A stretch of 64,000 nucleotides of DNA, taken from positions 2,108,001-2,172,000 of the forward strand of contig NZ_CP080413.1 of the NCBI RefSeq assembly GCF_019457475.1. Direction: 5' to 3'. A model generated the notes under the pieces. The model was not told the origin of the DNA. It saw only the letters and a list, made by a program, of their open reading frames with translations, and did not search any database. Shown piece after piece: positions 18,847 to 26,836 of the stretch (its first letter is position 1; every line of letters starts with the position of its first letter). The stretch comes from Shewanella acanthi (lineage in GTDB: Bacteria > Pseudomonadota > Gammaproteobacteria > Enterobacterales > Shewanellaceae). The position numbers and the translations under genes were made by a program.

Positions 18847-20775
18847 ATGCAGACCATGTTAATCTTTAGGATTCATCACTCAAGGCAACGGATGCGCACG
18901 CTGTTACCCACCGTAAAACCTCATGCAAAAATGTTCATGCTGGCAAGCCTTATTGGCTTTGGCCATGTTTTCACTGCCAATGTCGTTGCAGCCCCAAGCC
19001 CAGTTCCCTTATTGGTCGAGCAATGCCTGCGTCTTCCAAGCATTGATTTGAACGATGAGTTCAAAAAAACGGCAACAAAATTCAACATCGGCGAGCACAC
19101 CTTAAGTGTTAGTCAGCGGGCGCTGGTGTTTGAGCAGCAAACTATCGGGCTCAATAATATCAACGAAAGGCTCGGCTATTACCGAGGTTTTCCCCTTTCC
19201 GCCGAAGAGCGGCAAGGCTTGTTACAATGCCAGTTACACCTTGCGGACTCCCTCTCGCAGCTCATAAACCAAGCAGCATTTACTGCATTAGCCAAGGATT
19301 TGATAAACGGCAATAACGAGCAACAGCAACTTGGCAAACAGCTGTTAATACTAAAGAGTCAACATCTCAGCATGGCGGAAAAGGCTAAGCTGCATACCGC
19401 ACAGGCGGGCATTCGCAATGGCTTAAGCAGTCAACAATTTACCCTCGATATTCAAGAGCCCAAGTGTACCTTACCAGCAGAAAATACGATGGCGGTCAAT
19501 GACCCTGCACAAGTCGATTTTTCGCAAACTATCGCCAGTTATCTGCTTAAACAACAAGATGCACAGTGTCGAGCCACGCTGTGGCAAGCCTATCAAGGTC
19601 GTGCACGGCGCCATAATCAAGCAGCGTTAATGCAAATTTTGGCGCTCAGACAAGAAATGGCCAACCAAGCTGGCTTCAAGGATTACGCCAGCTACAGTTT
19701 ACGTTTTGAGCAGTTATCTCAGCCCAGCCTAGTAATGGACTTTTTGGAAAGCCAAACCCAACTGGTTGCGACAACTCCTTGGAATATCGGCCAAGATTTG
19801 GCAAATCTACCTGCCGCTAAATTTAAGTCACTCAATACTGCCGAGCAATTAGCGAATGCATTTAAACTATTAGGCCGTTGGGGACTTGAATTTGAAGATG
19901 TTTTCGAACAAGAGTTAGAGACAAAGATTGGCAGCGACTCCCCTTCCCAATCAACAATCAAAGCAGCAACGACTGAAAACAAACAAAAATTAGTTCGGGT
20001 ATACCACCAGCAGCGATTACTCGGGGAGCTTTACATTAACCTCAATGACAGTATTAAACACAATGACCAAACCCGGTTGCGCCAGAGTGTAATTGGTCAA
20101 CAGTTTGGCCAACAGGCACTGGATTTAAAACCCGAGCTTAGAAACTCGCGGGATCGTGACGACTTTATTGAAGCCGTGACCGCGTCGGTCACAAGTCTTG
20201 CCCGCGGTGCGCATTTTTATATCAACAATACCCGAGGAACGAGCCAAGATAGCGAGCAAATTTCCCGTATATGGTTGGCTAACGCCTTAAAAGCTCAAAT
20301 GGTTGCCGATGTAGAACAGCTTGCCCATTCCCGAGATGCCCTCGCTAGCGCCTATCGCAAACAGCTACAAGTCTTTAGGGCGAAAGTTGCATTAAGCTTT
20401 TATCAGTCAACGCAAGCCCCATTAAACATCGATTTAAACCAAGAGTTTATTAAAAGCTTTGGTCAAGCATGGCCGAATACGCTGGACTATCCCTATTCGT
20501 TCAATGCCATCGCAAACGAAGGCCCGCTCTATTATCAATCCCTATGGCAGGATGCAGTGGCAAGTCTTCTGTTTGAGTATTCTAAAAACTGTAATGATCA
20601 AGCCAAGTTATTTGAAGTTTTGGTGATTAATGAGGCTTCTCTTGATATTAATGAGCAGCTTAAAGCCGTCATTGGCGAGCCCACCGATGCCAGTTCACTT
20701 ATCCAAAGAATAACAAGGTTAGAGCACGTTAAGGCTAAGCCAAAGATAGATTCAGGGCTAACATGCCTGCTTTAA
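18847..20775 (+). CDS. Secreted M3-peptidase-like protein lacking the HExxH zinc motif
   Basis: The protein is about 640 residues with a signal peptide (hydrophobic MFMLASLIGFGHVF, probable cut after NVVAA). The central part resembles M3 thimet-oligopeptidase/Dcp proteins: CRATLWQAYQGRARRHNQAA, then LRQEMANQAGFKDYASYSLR, and near the C-terminus GPLYYQSLWQDAVASLLFEY, like the GYYSYLW block of M3. In active M3 enzymes a HEFGH zinc site lies between these blocks. Here the nearest match is VTSLARGAHF (about residues 448-457), which has no HExxH, so the protein is probably not a metallopeptidase. The start is uncertain: TTG 18820 has no support, ATG 18847 has AAGG upstream, and ATG 18892 gives a more standard signal peptide. 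The function is unknown. Confidence 0.7.
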   Translation: MQTMLIFRIHHSRQRMRTLLPTVKPHAKMFMLASLIGFGHVFTANVVAAPSPVPLLVEQCLRLPSIDLNDEFKKTATKFNIGEHTLSVSQRALVFEQQTIGLNNINERLGYYRGFPLSAEERQGLLQCQLHLADSLSQLINQAAFTALAKDLINGNNEQQQLGKQLLILKSQHLSMAEKAKLHTAQAGIRNGLSSQQFTLDIQEPKCTLPAENTMAVNDPAQVDFSQTIASYLLKQQDAQCRATLWQAYQGRARRHNQAALMQILALRQEMANQAGFKDYASYSLRFEQLSQPSLVMDFLESQTQLVATTPWNIGQDLANLPAAKFKSLNTAEQLANAFKLLGRWGLEFEDVFEQELETKIGSDSPSQSTIKAATTENKQKLVRVYHQQRLLGELYINLNDSIKHNDQTRLRQSVIGQQFGQQALDLKPELRNSRDRDDFIEAVTASVTSLARGAHFYINNTRGTSQDSEQISRIWLANALKAQMVADVEQLAHSRDALASAYRKQLQVFRAKVALSFYQSTQAPLNIDLNQEFIKSFGQAWPNTLDYPYSFNAIANEGPLYYQSLWQDAVASLLFEYSKNCNDQAKLFEVLVINEASLDINEQLKAVIGEPTDASSLIQRITRLEHVKAKPKIDSGLTCLL

Positions 20776-20989
20776 TGCCTTCGCCATACATATAAGTTTA
20801 AGGTCATGACAAAGGTTTTCAGTGATTGAACAAATGATCTTGGCTTGTCACTATATAGCGATAAAGTGGCCCGCCGAATGATAAAGCAGACACCAATGCT
20901 AAACTCGTTACATCAACATCAATGTTGCCAATAGCGACTTAATTGCCAGCGACGTTAATGGAGCCCTACAGGCATTAAATAGGATATAT

Positions 20990-21898
20990 ATGCACCGCGC
21001 GAAATCGACCCTTGAACAATGGCGTATTTTACAGGCTGTCGTGGATTACGGTGGTTATGCACAAGCGGCAGAGAAACTCAATAAGAGCCAGTCTTCACTT
21101 AACCATGCCGTGGCAAAGTTACAGCATCAGTTAGGGATTGAACTCCTTGAGGTTAAGGGGCGCAAAGCCTATCTCACGGCCCAGGGTGAAGTATTATTGC
21201 GCCGCTCTCGTCATGTAACCCAAGCCGTTACCGAGTTAGAGCAACTGGCGAGTAATTTAGAACAGGGATGGGAGCCTACCCTCACCATCGCCCGTGAAAT
21301 AATCTATCCCATGGAAAGTTTAGTATGTGCACTCAATGACTTTTTACCTGAGAGTCGCGGCACTCGGATCATCATGCTCGATTCGGTGATTACGGGCACC
21401 CAAGAGTTGATACTGCAAAACAAAGTCGATATTGCCATTTGCGCGGGGATTCCACCTAAGGGCTATTTATCTGAACCCTTGTGTGAGCAGGAGCTGCACC
21501 TTGTTTGCCATCCGAGCCACCCCTTGGCGGAGATGGGCATACTCGAAGACGATAAACTACTCGCCCAACAGCTGCAGCTCGTGATTAAAGATACTGGAGT
21601 TCAGTCCAATATCGATATTGGCTGGTTAAAGGCCGAGCAGCGCTGGACGGTATCTAACTTCCATGAAGCTAAAGCCATTCTCAAACAAGGGATTGGTTTT
21701 TGTTGGATCCCTGCCTTTCTTGTACAAGAGGAACTCGCCGCAGGAAAATTAGTACGCTTACACCTTAAGGGCAGTCAAAAACGCCGCATTATGTTAAGCC
21801 TCGTGATCCCAAATCGCGATCAACAGGGGCCCGCTTCAAGATTGCTGGCATCCTTGATATTAAAGCACCACGGCATTGATGAGTCGGAAAAAGGTTAA
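20990..21898 (+). CDS. LysR-family transcriptional regulator
   Basis: A DNA-binding regulator of 302 residues. The N-terminal winged helix-turn-helix (about 5-65) reads LEQWRILQAVVDYGGYAQAA and then KLNKSQSSLNHAVAKLQHQLG. The C-terminal part is a LysR substrate-binding domain (about 95-290), with ICAGIPPKGYLSEPLCEQEL typical of the effector cleft. AGGA lies six bases before the ATG. No divergent gene shares its promoter, so the target is not clear from context; the SprA-like gene converges on it from the other side. Confidence 0.9.
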   Translation: MHRAKSTLEQWRILQAVVDYGGYAQAAEKLNKSQSSLNHAVAKLQHQLGIELLEVKGRKAYLTAQGEVLLRRSRHVTQAVTELEQLASNLEQGWEPTLTIAREIIYPMESLVCALNDFLPESRGTRIIMLDSVITGTQELILQNKVDIAICAGIPPKGYLSEPLCEQELHLVCHPSHPLAEMGILEDDKLLAQQLQLVIKDTGVQSNIDIGWLKAEQRWTVSNFHEAKAILKQGIGFCWIPAFLVQEELAAGKLVRLHLKGSQKRRIMLSLVIPNRDQQGPASRLLASLILKHHGIDESEKG

Positions 21899-22006
21899 TC
21901 CTACCTTGGCAAAAAGTTCCATAGCCAGTTTAGAATTAATGGGAAGTCAATGTCGCAATTAAGTCATTAACGCCTTGAATAATCGCTTGCACTGTTTACA
22001 TAAAGC

Positions 22007-23851
22007 TTAAGCACTGATATCCAGTAATTGCGCACTGTGGATCCCTATCGTGGAAGCATTAAATAGCCCGCGATGCTCCTGTTGGCTTCCCTTATTTGAC
22101 GCTAACACTGAGGGGCGGGTTGTTTCAGCCGCCTCTAACGTGCTGCCCTTACCACTCGCCCAGGTTTCATTATCATAAACATTACGATAAAAACGCACCG
22201 AGGCATTTTGCTGCGCCTCGCGATCGGCGGCGTGGGAAGGTAACTCGACTTCAGACTTCTCTTCGCTGACATCAAGTGTATCTTGTTTTACAGCTAAGGT
22301 TGCCGTTGGCAATTCGATAGATTTAGCGTCAACACGATTTTCACCCTCTACCGCGTTAGCGTTAATTGCATTTGCAACTGGCTTCGCAATGGTTTGTTTC
22401 AGTCGATTGACCGTCTCGGAAACTAATGTAGGTGATTCAGGCGCAGGAACGATATTGCCATTGGCATCTACCTCACCAGACACTGCAATTTTACGGGGTT
22501 CAATGGAAGGCAGTTGGTCGATTTCGGCCTGCGCACCAATCAAGGTTTGTGCCGTTTCAGGCTCGATAACCTGAGACTGCCGCTCTTCTGCCAATTTCGC
22601 TTTAGCATCGTTAATTTTACTTAAGGCCTCGGCCGCTACCCTTAAGTCAGCAGATGAAGGATCCACAGGGGCCATGGCGGCAGCGTATACCTGCTTCATC
22701 TTAGTGATGGTTGCCAGTGGATCGCCTGCAACGGCAGATACATCGATTTGGACTTCACCATCTGTTGCGTATCGCTGACCATCGCTACCATTTTCATATT
22801 TAAAACTGGGACTTTGGGCATATTGCCCGCCGACGGTGGCATGGGCTTGTTCGTGGGCTTTGACCTCAGCATCACGGGATTTTAATGCATTCAGCTGTGC
22901 CTGCTGCTGTGCCTGCTGCTGTGCCTGCTGCTGTGCCTGCTGCTGTGCCTGCTGCTGTGCCGCAGCCTGCTCCTTAACCTTATTAATTTGGTCTTTTTGT
23001 TGATCCTGCGCCGCTTTTTGCTGAGCCTCGGTACTCTCTTGTTCTTCTTGGTTTTGAGCCTGATGTTGCTCCTTGTTAAAAATGGCGGCTAATGCTTGTT
23101 GCCTCTGTTGTCGCTTATCCGCTACAGCTTGAATGTCATCTGCTATGGACTCGGTTTGCGTAGTTGAAGCGCCACGAATAGTTTCTTCGCTTGCAGCTTT
23201 TGAGACGGAATTATCAAAGGGCGTAAAAGGCGCTTGGCTAGCAACTGAATTAGCTGGAACCTCCCCCGTAAAAATATCGGCTAACGGAGTTATCTTTGAA
23301 GGCACACGGCTAACTCCCGTTGAGGCAGCAAATATTGGGCTGGGAGATGCAGTGTTAAAGGGAATGACGGGTGTAATAGTTGAATAGCCGACGGTAGTAA
23401 TGCCTCCCGTCGTTACCGAGTCAATGCTTGAAATCGGTTTTGTCGTAACTGATGTCACCGCAGGAGTGGTAACGATTTGCCCTTCTCGCATACTGCCAAT
23501 GGTGCTAGCACCTGTGAGTAAATTAAAACCACTGAATTCAGCATGTAATGTCGCTTTTGCTCCGCTCGCAAGTTCAGTACTCGCGACATCAAGAACAGAT
23601 GAAAAAACAGTGGAAGGAATCACATTGGATTGCGTGGTAGCCGGAGCGTCGATTTGCAAGCTTGCTATTGCATTGCCACTCAAATGACTCACATCACTGC
23701 TGGAAGAAACAGTATTAACTAAATTCGGTGCACGATTGGAGGGATGGCTTAAAAAAGGCTTATTTTGTGCAGCGGTTTTGTCTGCCCCATGTGTAGGGGA
23801 TGTCGCTCCAACGCTGGAAGATACCACTCCAATGCCGGCAGATAGCGCCAT
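22007..23851 (-). CDS. SprA-related HExxH protein (putative metalloprotease)
   Basis: A protein of 614 residues. The only recognisable domain, about 325-425, matches the SprA-related / CJM1_0395-like putative metalloprotease family: LNALKSRDAEVKAHEQAHAT carries HEQAH at 333-337, followed by YATDGEVQIDVSAV and KMKQVYAAAMAPVDPSSADL. The zinc-binding role is inferred from HExxH alone. The region before it (about 240-325) is glutamine-rich and likely coiled coil, with a perfect AQQQ repeat. The first 240 and last 150 residues are low-complexity Ser/Thr/Ala-rich and probably disordered. There is no signal peptide. The gene follows a small gene with a 2-base gap, so the two form an operon. Confidence 0.82.
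   Translation of the reverse strand: MALSAGIGVVSSSVGATSPTHGADKTAAQNKPFLSHPSNRAPNLVNTVSSSSDVSHLSGNAIASLQIDAPATTQSNVIPSTVFSSVLDVASTELASGAKATLHAEFSGFNLLTGASTIGSMREGQIVTTPAVTSVTTKPISSIDSVTTGGITTVGYSTITPVIPFNTASPSPIFAASTGVSRVPSKITPLADIFTGEVPANSVASQAPFTPFDNSVSKAASEETIRGASTTQTESIADDIQAVADKRQQRQQALAAIFNKEQHQAQNQEEQESTEAQQKAAQDQQKDQINKVKEQAAAQQQAQQQAQQQAQQQAQQQAQLNALKSRDAEVKAHEQAHATVGGQYAQSPSFKYENGSDGQRYATDGEVQIDVSAVAGDPLATITKMKQVYAAAMAPVDPSSADLRVAAEALSKINDAKAKLAEERQSQVIEPETAQTLIGAQAEIDQLPSIEPRKIAVSGEVDANGNIVPAPESPTLVSETVNRLKQTIAKPVANAINANAVEGENRVDAKSIELPTATLAVKQDTLDVSEEKSEVELPSHAADREAQQNASVRFYRNVYDNETWASGKGSTLEAAETTRPSVLASNKGSQQEHRGLFNASTIGIHSAQLLDISA
22901..22960 (-). repeat. Perfect 12-bp tandem repeat, five copies
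   Basis: CTGCTGCTGTGC is repeated five times without a mismatch and partly once more on the left. On the coding strand it encodes repeats of Ala-Gln-Gln-Gln within the SprA-like gene. The unit length keeps the frame, so copy-number change would alter protein length without breaking it. Confidence 0.95.
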
Positions 23852-23853
23852 AA

Positions 23854-24117
23854 TTACACCTTAATATTAATCAAGGTTCCGATGGTTTCAGAATCGGTTT
23901 CGAGCACCTTAGCCGAGGCCTCACCTAACCTTAAGGATTCATTCGCCGACAACAGCGCTGATATCTTATCAACTTGCTCAACGGCCTGCGTTGGATCTTG
24001 AGGAGAACTCGTTTGGGATGGCGCTGGTTTAGCCACATCAATCGTTGCTTGGGTAAGACCTGATTGAGCGGTTTGCAAGCCTTGTAGGCCAGATGCATAA
24101 GCGGATTGAATTTGCAT
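23854..24117 (-). CDS. Small protein with a flagellar-hook-like N-terminus
   Basis: A protein of 87 residues. The N-terminal half MQIQSAYASGLQGLQTAQSG and then LTQATIDVA resembles the N-terminal helix of flagellar rod and hook proteins (short heptads with SGLQGLQ), but the protein is far too short to be one. The middle is a Pro/Ser-rich linker and the C-terminal half is helical (KISALLSANESLRLGEASAK). Two bases separate its stop from the SprA-like gene, so the pair is co-transcribed and may act together. No function can be assigned from the sequence. Confidence 0.75.
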   Translation of the reverse strand: MQIQSAYASGLQGLQTAQSGLTQATIDVAKPAPSQTSSPQDPTQAVEQVDKISALLSANESLRLGEASAKVLETDSETIGTLINIKV

Positions 24118-24420
24118 AATGGTCTGTCAATCATTGTTGAACATAGGGTTAATTATTAACCAGCTCAAATGCAAAGTACAGTGACAAATACACTAACTGG
24201 GCCATCCTCACTGCAGTGGTTACTTAAGATGACTAAAGAACCATTAGCCCTTACGCCAAGCAGACTTCCCCATCCTTAAATAACCCTTTGTCTGCCTAAC
24301 CCACGCTAAAGCAAGATTTGTGATGCCACAAAAATTAGCTTACAAGTGTAAGCCGAATATAGATTTCAATACTATCTACTGTTAGACTGATAACATCTCG
24401 ACCACTATTGAATTCGCCCT

Positions 24421-25104
24421 ATGCCAAGCCAAAGCATGACCCAAACCCCAATAAAAACAGAAAAACCATTAAATATTAGTGGCTATACTCTAAGCGAAGA
24501 GATTGCCAACAGTGTCAGTCACGGTCTTGGCGTTATTACAGGCGTCATAGGCTTATGCTTGATGCTACAAAAAGGGGGCGAACACTTAAATCAAGTTCAG
24601 CTTACAGGCGTAATTATTTATGGTTTAAGCTTTATTCTATTGTTTTTAAGTTCAACGCTTTATCACAGTGTTACCAGCAATGCCCTTAAGCATAAACTCA
24701 AAATCGCCGATCACTGCGCCATATACCTGTTAATTGCAGGGACATACACCCCACTAATGCTTATCTGTTTGCCGGGTAAACTTTCGACCATCATCTTAAG
24801 CGCTATTTGGACGCTGGCGATCGCGGGGATCCTCTTTAAAACTCTTTTTATTCATCGCTTTAAAAAGTTAAGTCTGGTGCTCTATCTTGCCATGGGCTGG
24901 CTATGTGTGACCGTCATTGGTGATTTGACCGCAGCTATGTCGGAATTAGGCTTCACACTCTTGTTGATGGGCGGAGTATTCTACACCCTTGGGGTGGTGT
25001 TCTATGTGGGTAAACGCATTCCCTATAACCACGCAATTTGGCATTTATTTGTGTTAGCGGGTGCGCTGAGTCATTTCTGTTGTGTGTACTTAACCGTCAT
25101 CTAA
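24421..25104 (+). CDS. trhA: Hemolysin III / TrhA-family membrane protein
   Basis: A seven-helix inner-membrane protein of 227 residues of the PAQR/hemolysin-III superfamily. Family marks are EEIANSVSHGLGVI near the first helix, STLYHS in the second, KIADHCAIYLLIAGTYTP in the third, and NHAIWHLFVLAGALSHF near the end. The conserved Ser, Asp and His residues form a metal-hydrolase-like site in this superfamily. The bacterial member TrhA (YqfA) has been linked to membrane-energy homeostasis. There is no evidence that it is a hemolysin. It converges on the Nudix gene, sharing a terminator. Confidence 0.9.
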   Translation: MPSQSMTQTPIKTEKPLNISGYTLSEEIANSVSHGLGVITGVIGLCLMLQKGGEHLNQVQLTGVIIYGLSFILLFLSSTLYHSVTSNALKHKLKIADHCAIYLLIAGTYTPLMLICLPGKLSTIILSAIWTLAIAGILFKTLFIHRFKKLSLVLYLAMGWLCVTVIGDLTAAMSELGFTLLLMGGVFYTLGVVFYVGKRIPYNHAIWHLFVLAGALSHFCCVYLTVI

Positions 25105-25152
25105 TTCGGTAGGTCATATTCGCTGTCAAAATTGAATCTTGATTAGCATGTG

Positions 25153-25197
25153 ATTAAATACAAAAGATCCCGCATCATGCGGGCCTTTTGTATTTAA
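25153..25197. terminator. Bidirectional terminator between trhA and the Nudix gene
   Basis: The long inverted repeat ATTAAATACAAAAGA / CCTTTTGTATTTAAT encloses the GC stem CCCGCATCATGCGGG. It lies between convergent genes. Confidence 0.85.
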
Positions 25198-25234
25198 TGG
25201 CTACTGATCAACCTGCAGCAAGCACAATAGAAGG

Positions 25235-25765
25235 CTAAAACAATTCTGCCACAATACGCTTGAGTAAAAAGGTTTCCCGCTCTATCGATTGACCCTTTTG
25301 CGGATGGTTCTGAATAATGTCTTCGTTATGGGCAATCGCCCTATGAATATTGATCCACTCGGGGCGCATCCCATTTTTAATTTCATGGGCCTCGAAACGC
25401 GTTTCCCCAAGTCCCCTATCCCCTAAGGAGGTATCAATACGGCATTGATAGCAGAATGACTCCATATTGACGACATTAAAGCCACTTCGATACCAAGGTC
25501 GAAACTCAATATAACGCCCAAAGGGAGACAATACTTCAACAAAAAGCGCCCCAGTTTCTTCCTGCACTTCTCGGATAAGCCCCTGCTCTAGACTTTCGCC
25601 ATCATCAATCCCGCCACCCGGCAAACTATAGTCGCGGTACTTTTGGGTATAAAGCAGCAAAATATCTTCCCCAGATAACACAATGGCGCGTGCAGCGCGG
25701 CGATAGAATACCCTTGCCGTTCGCAAGTTAACTGCGGGATCTTGGGTCGATTTAAGTAGTCGCAT
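25235..25765 (-). CDS. Nudix hydrolase
   Basis: A hydrolase of 176 residues acting on a nucleoside diphosphate linked to another moiety; the substrate cannot be read from sequence. The Nudix box Gx5Ex7REUxEExGU is complete: GGIDDGESLEQGLI then REVQEETGA, near residues 51-72. The N-terminal VFYRRAARAIVLSGEDILLL is the usual first strand pair. It lies downstream of the TrmK-like gene on the same strand with a 77-base gap, so co-transcription is possible. Confidence 0.9.
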   Translation of the reverse strand: MRLLKSTQDPAVNLRTARVFYRRAARAIVLSGEDILLLYTQKYRDYSLPGGGIDDGESLEQGLIREVQEETGALFVEVLSPFGRYIEFRPWYRSGFNVVNMESFCYQCRIDTSLGDRGLGETRFEAHEIKNGMRPEWINIHRAIAHNEDIIQNHPQKGQSIERETFLLKRIVAELF

Positions 25766-25842
25766 TTCTGTCGCTCTTATTATGTCACATCACTTATGGG
25801 GTTATATGCCAAGGCAGAAGTTTACTTAGGTAATAACTTACG

Positions 25843-26643
25843 CTAGTTAACACTACCTTTGCCAGTCACCTCAGCTAAAACCGCTTGGTAGGATTCAACA
25901 ATCCGTTGACTCTGGGTGAGTTTATTCTCGGGAATGCGCTGGTAATGATGAATAGTTTGCTCTAAATACGCCTTCGCCTTGGCGCTAGCATTGAGGCTTA
26001 AATTTCGCCACATGTGTGAGCCTGCTGGCATGATTAAGGCGTCCTGTAGAGCCTCTTCATCCTGTGGCTGGATATTGGTGAGATGCAAAATCTCATAGAA
26101 ACGGCGATTTTCTTCGAGTAACAGTTCAGATTTAAGACTCAACCCCAACTCTGCCAATGACTCACGCACAAAATAATTATGATGTACGGGACACAAAATA
26201 AATTCGAGGTCAAAATGCCGATGGGCTCGCACTATTGCGTCGACCAACTGCACCAGTAACTCACCACCCACACCGGCGATAATGATCAGGTGTTTAGCCT
26301 CTTTACCATAAAGGTCTAAGGGTAATGCAGCCACATCTTGGCAATGCACCTGCCAGCAGCTTTGCTGCTGTTTATCCCTGTTGTCATGTAAAGCATCACA
26401 GGGCATAGAAGCTTGAGCTTTAGAGGTGCTTTTGGCTTGTTGCTCTGGGAAAAACCGTGCTAAAGCCACCATGAGTTTAGTCATTATGGGCTCAACGCAA
26501 TCGACAAAATGCACAGTCGGTGCTGCCTGTCGTTGCAGTAATAACATGCCGAGTAATCCATGATCGCAGCAGCAATCCCAAATATGATCGTACTCGCCTA
26601 ATACCATTTGGTTTATTTGCTGTAGTCGCTGACTGATTTTCAC
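25843..26643 (-). CDS. TrmK-like SAM-dependent methyltransferase
   Basis: A putative tRNA adenine-N1 methyltransferase of the TrmK/COG2384 family, which in Gram-positive bacteria makes m1A22. From the GTG at 26643 it has 266 residues and starts MKISQRLQQINQMVLGEYDH. The SAM-binding motif is IWDCCCDHGLLGMLLL, the catalytic-region block is LIIIAGVGGELLVQLV, and LCPVHHNYFVRESLAELG is a COG2384 block. The frame extends upstream to another GTG at 26730, adding 29 residues without family resemblance, so the shorter form is preferred. An insertion of about 30 residues (near AKSTSKAQASMPCDALHDNR) interrupts the domain. The tRNA position in Shewanella is unknown. Confidence 0.8.
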   Translation of the reverse strand: MKISQRLQQINQMVLGEYDHIWDCCCDHGLLGMLLLQRQAAPTVHFVDCVEPIMTKLMVALARFFPEQQAKSTSKAQASMPCDALHDNRDKQQQSCWQVHCQDVAALPLDLYGKEAKHLIIIAGVGGELLVQLVDAIVRAHRHFDLEFILCPVHHNYFVRESLAELGLSLKSELLLEENRRFYEILHLTNIQPQDEEALQDALIMPAGSHMWRNLSLNASAKAKAYLEQTIHHYQRIPENKLTQSQRIVESYQAVLAEVTGKGSVN

Positions 26644-26836
26644 GGCAAAACCCCACGTAGAGCCCTTTAAAGCCGCGCATTCTACCCGAGTATGTGAACC
26701 AGCACATCCCTTGATTTCCTTAGAAGTCACTCAACCGACCTGACCAACTGAATACGTATGCAAACCATTGCGGCAAAAAAGCCATCGACACTAGTATTCA
26801 ATTAGCCAAATTCATTATAAAAACAAGGATCAGGGA

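Noticed and set aside
22893..22971. Short tandem repeats that could suggest a CRISPR array
   Set aside because: The units are 12 bp, directly adjacent without spacers, and in frame within a coding sequence.
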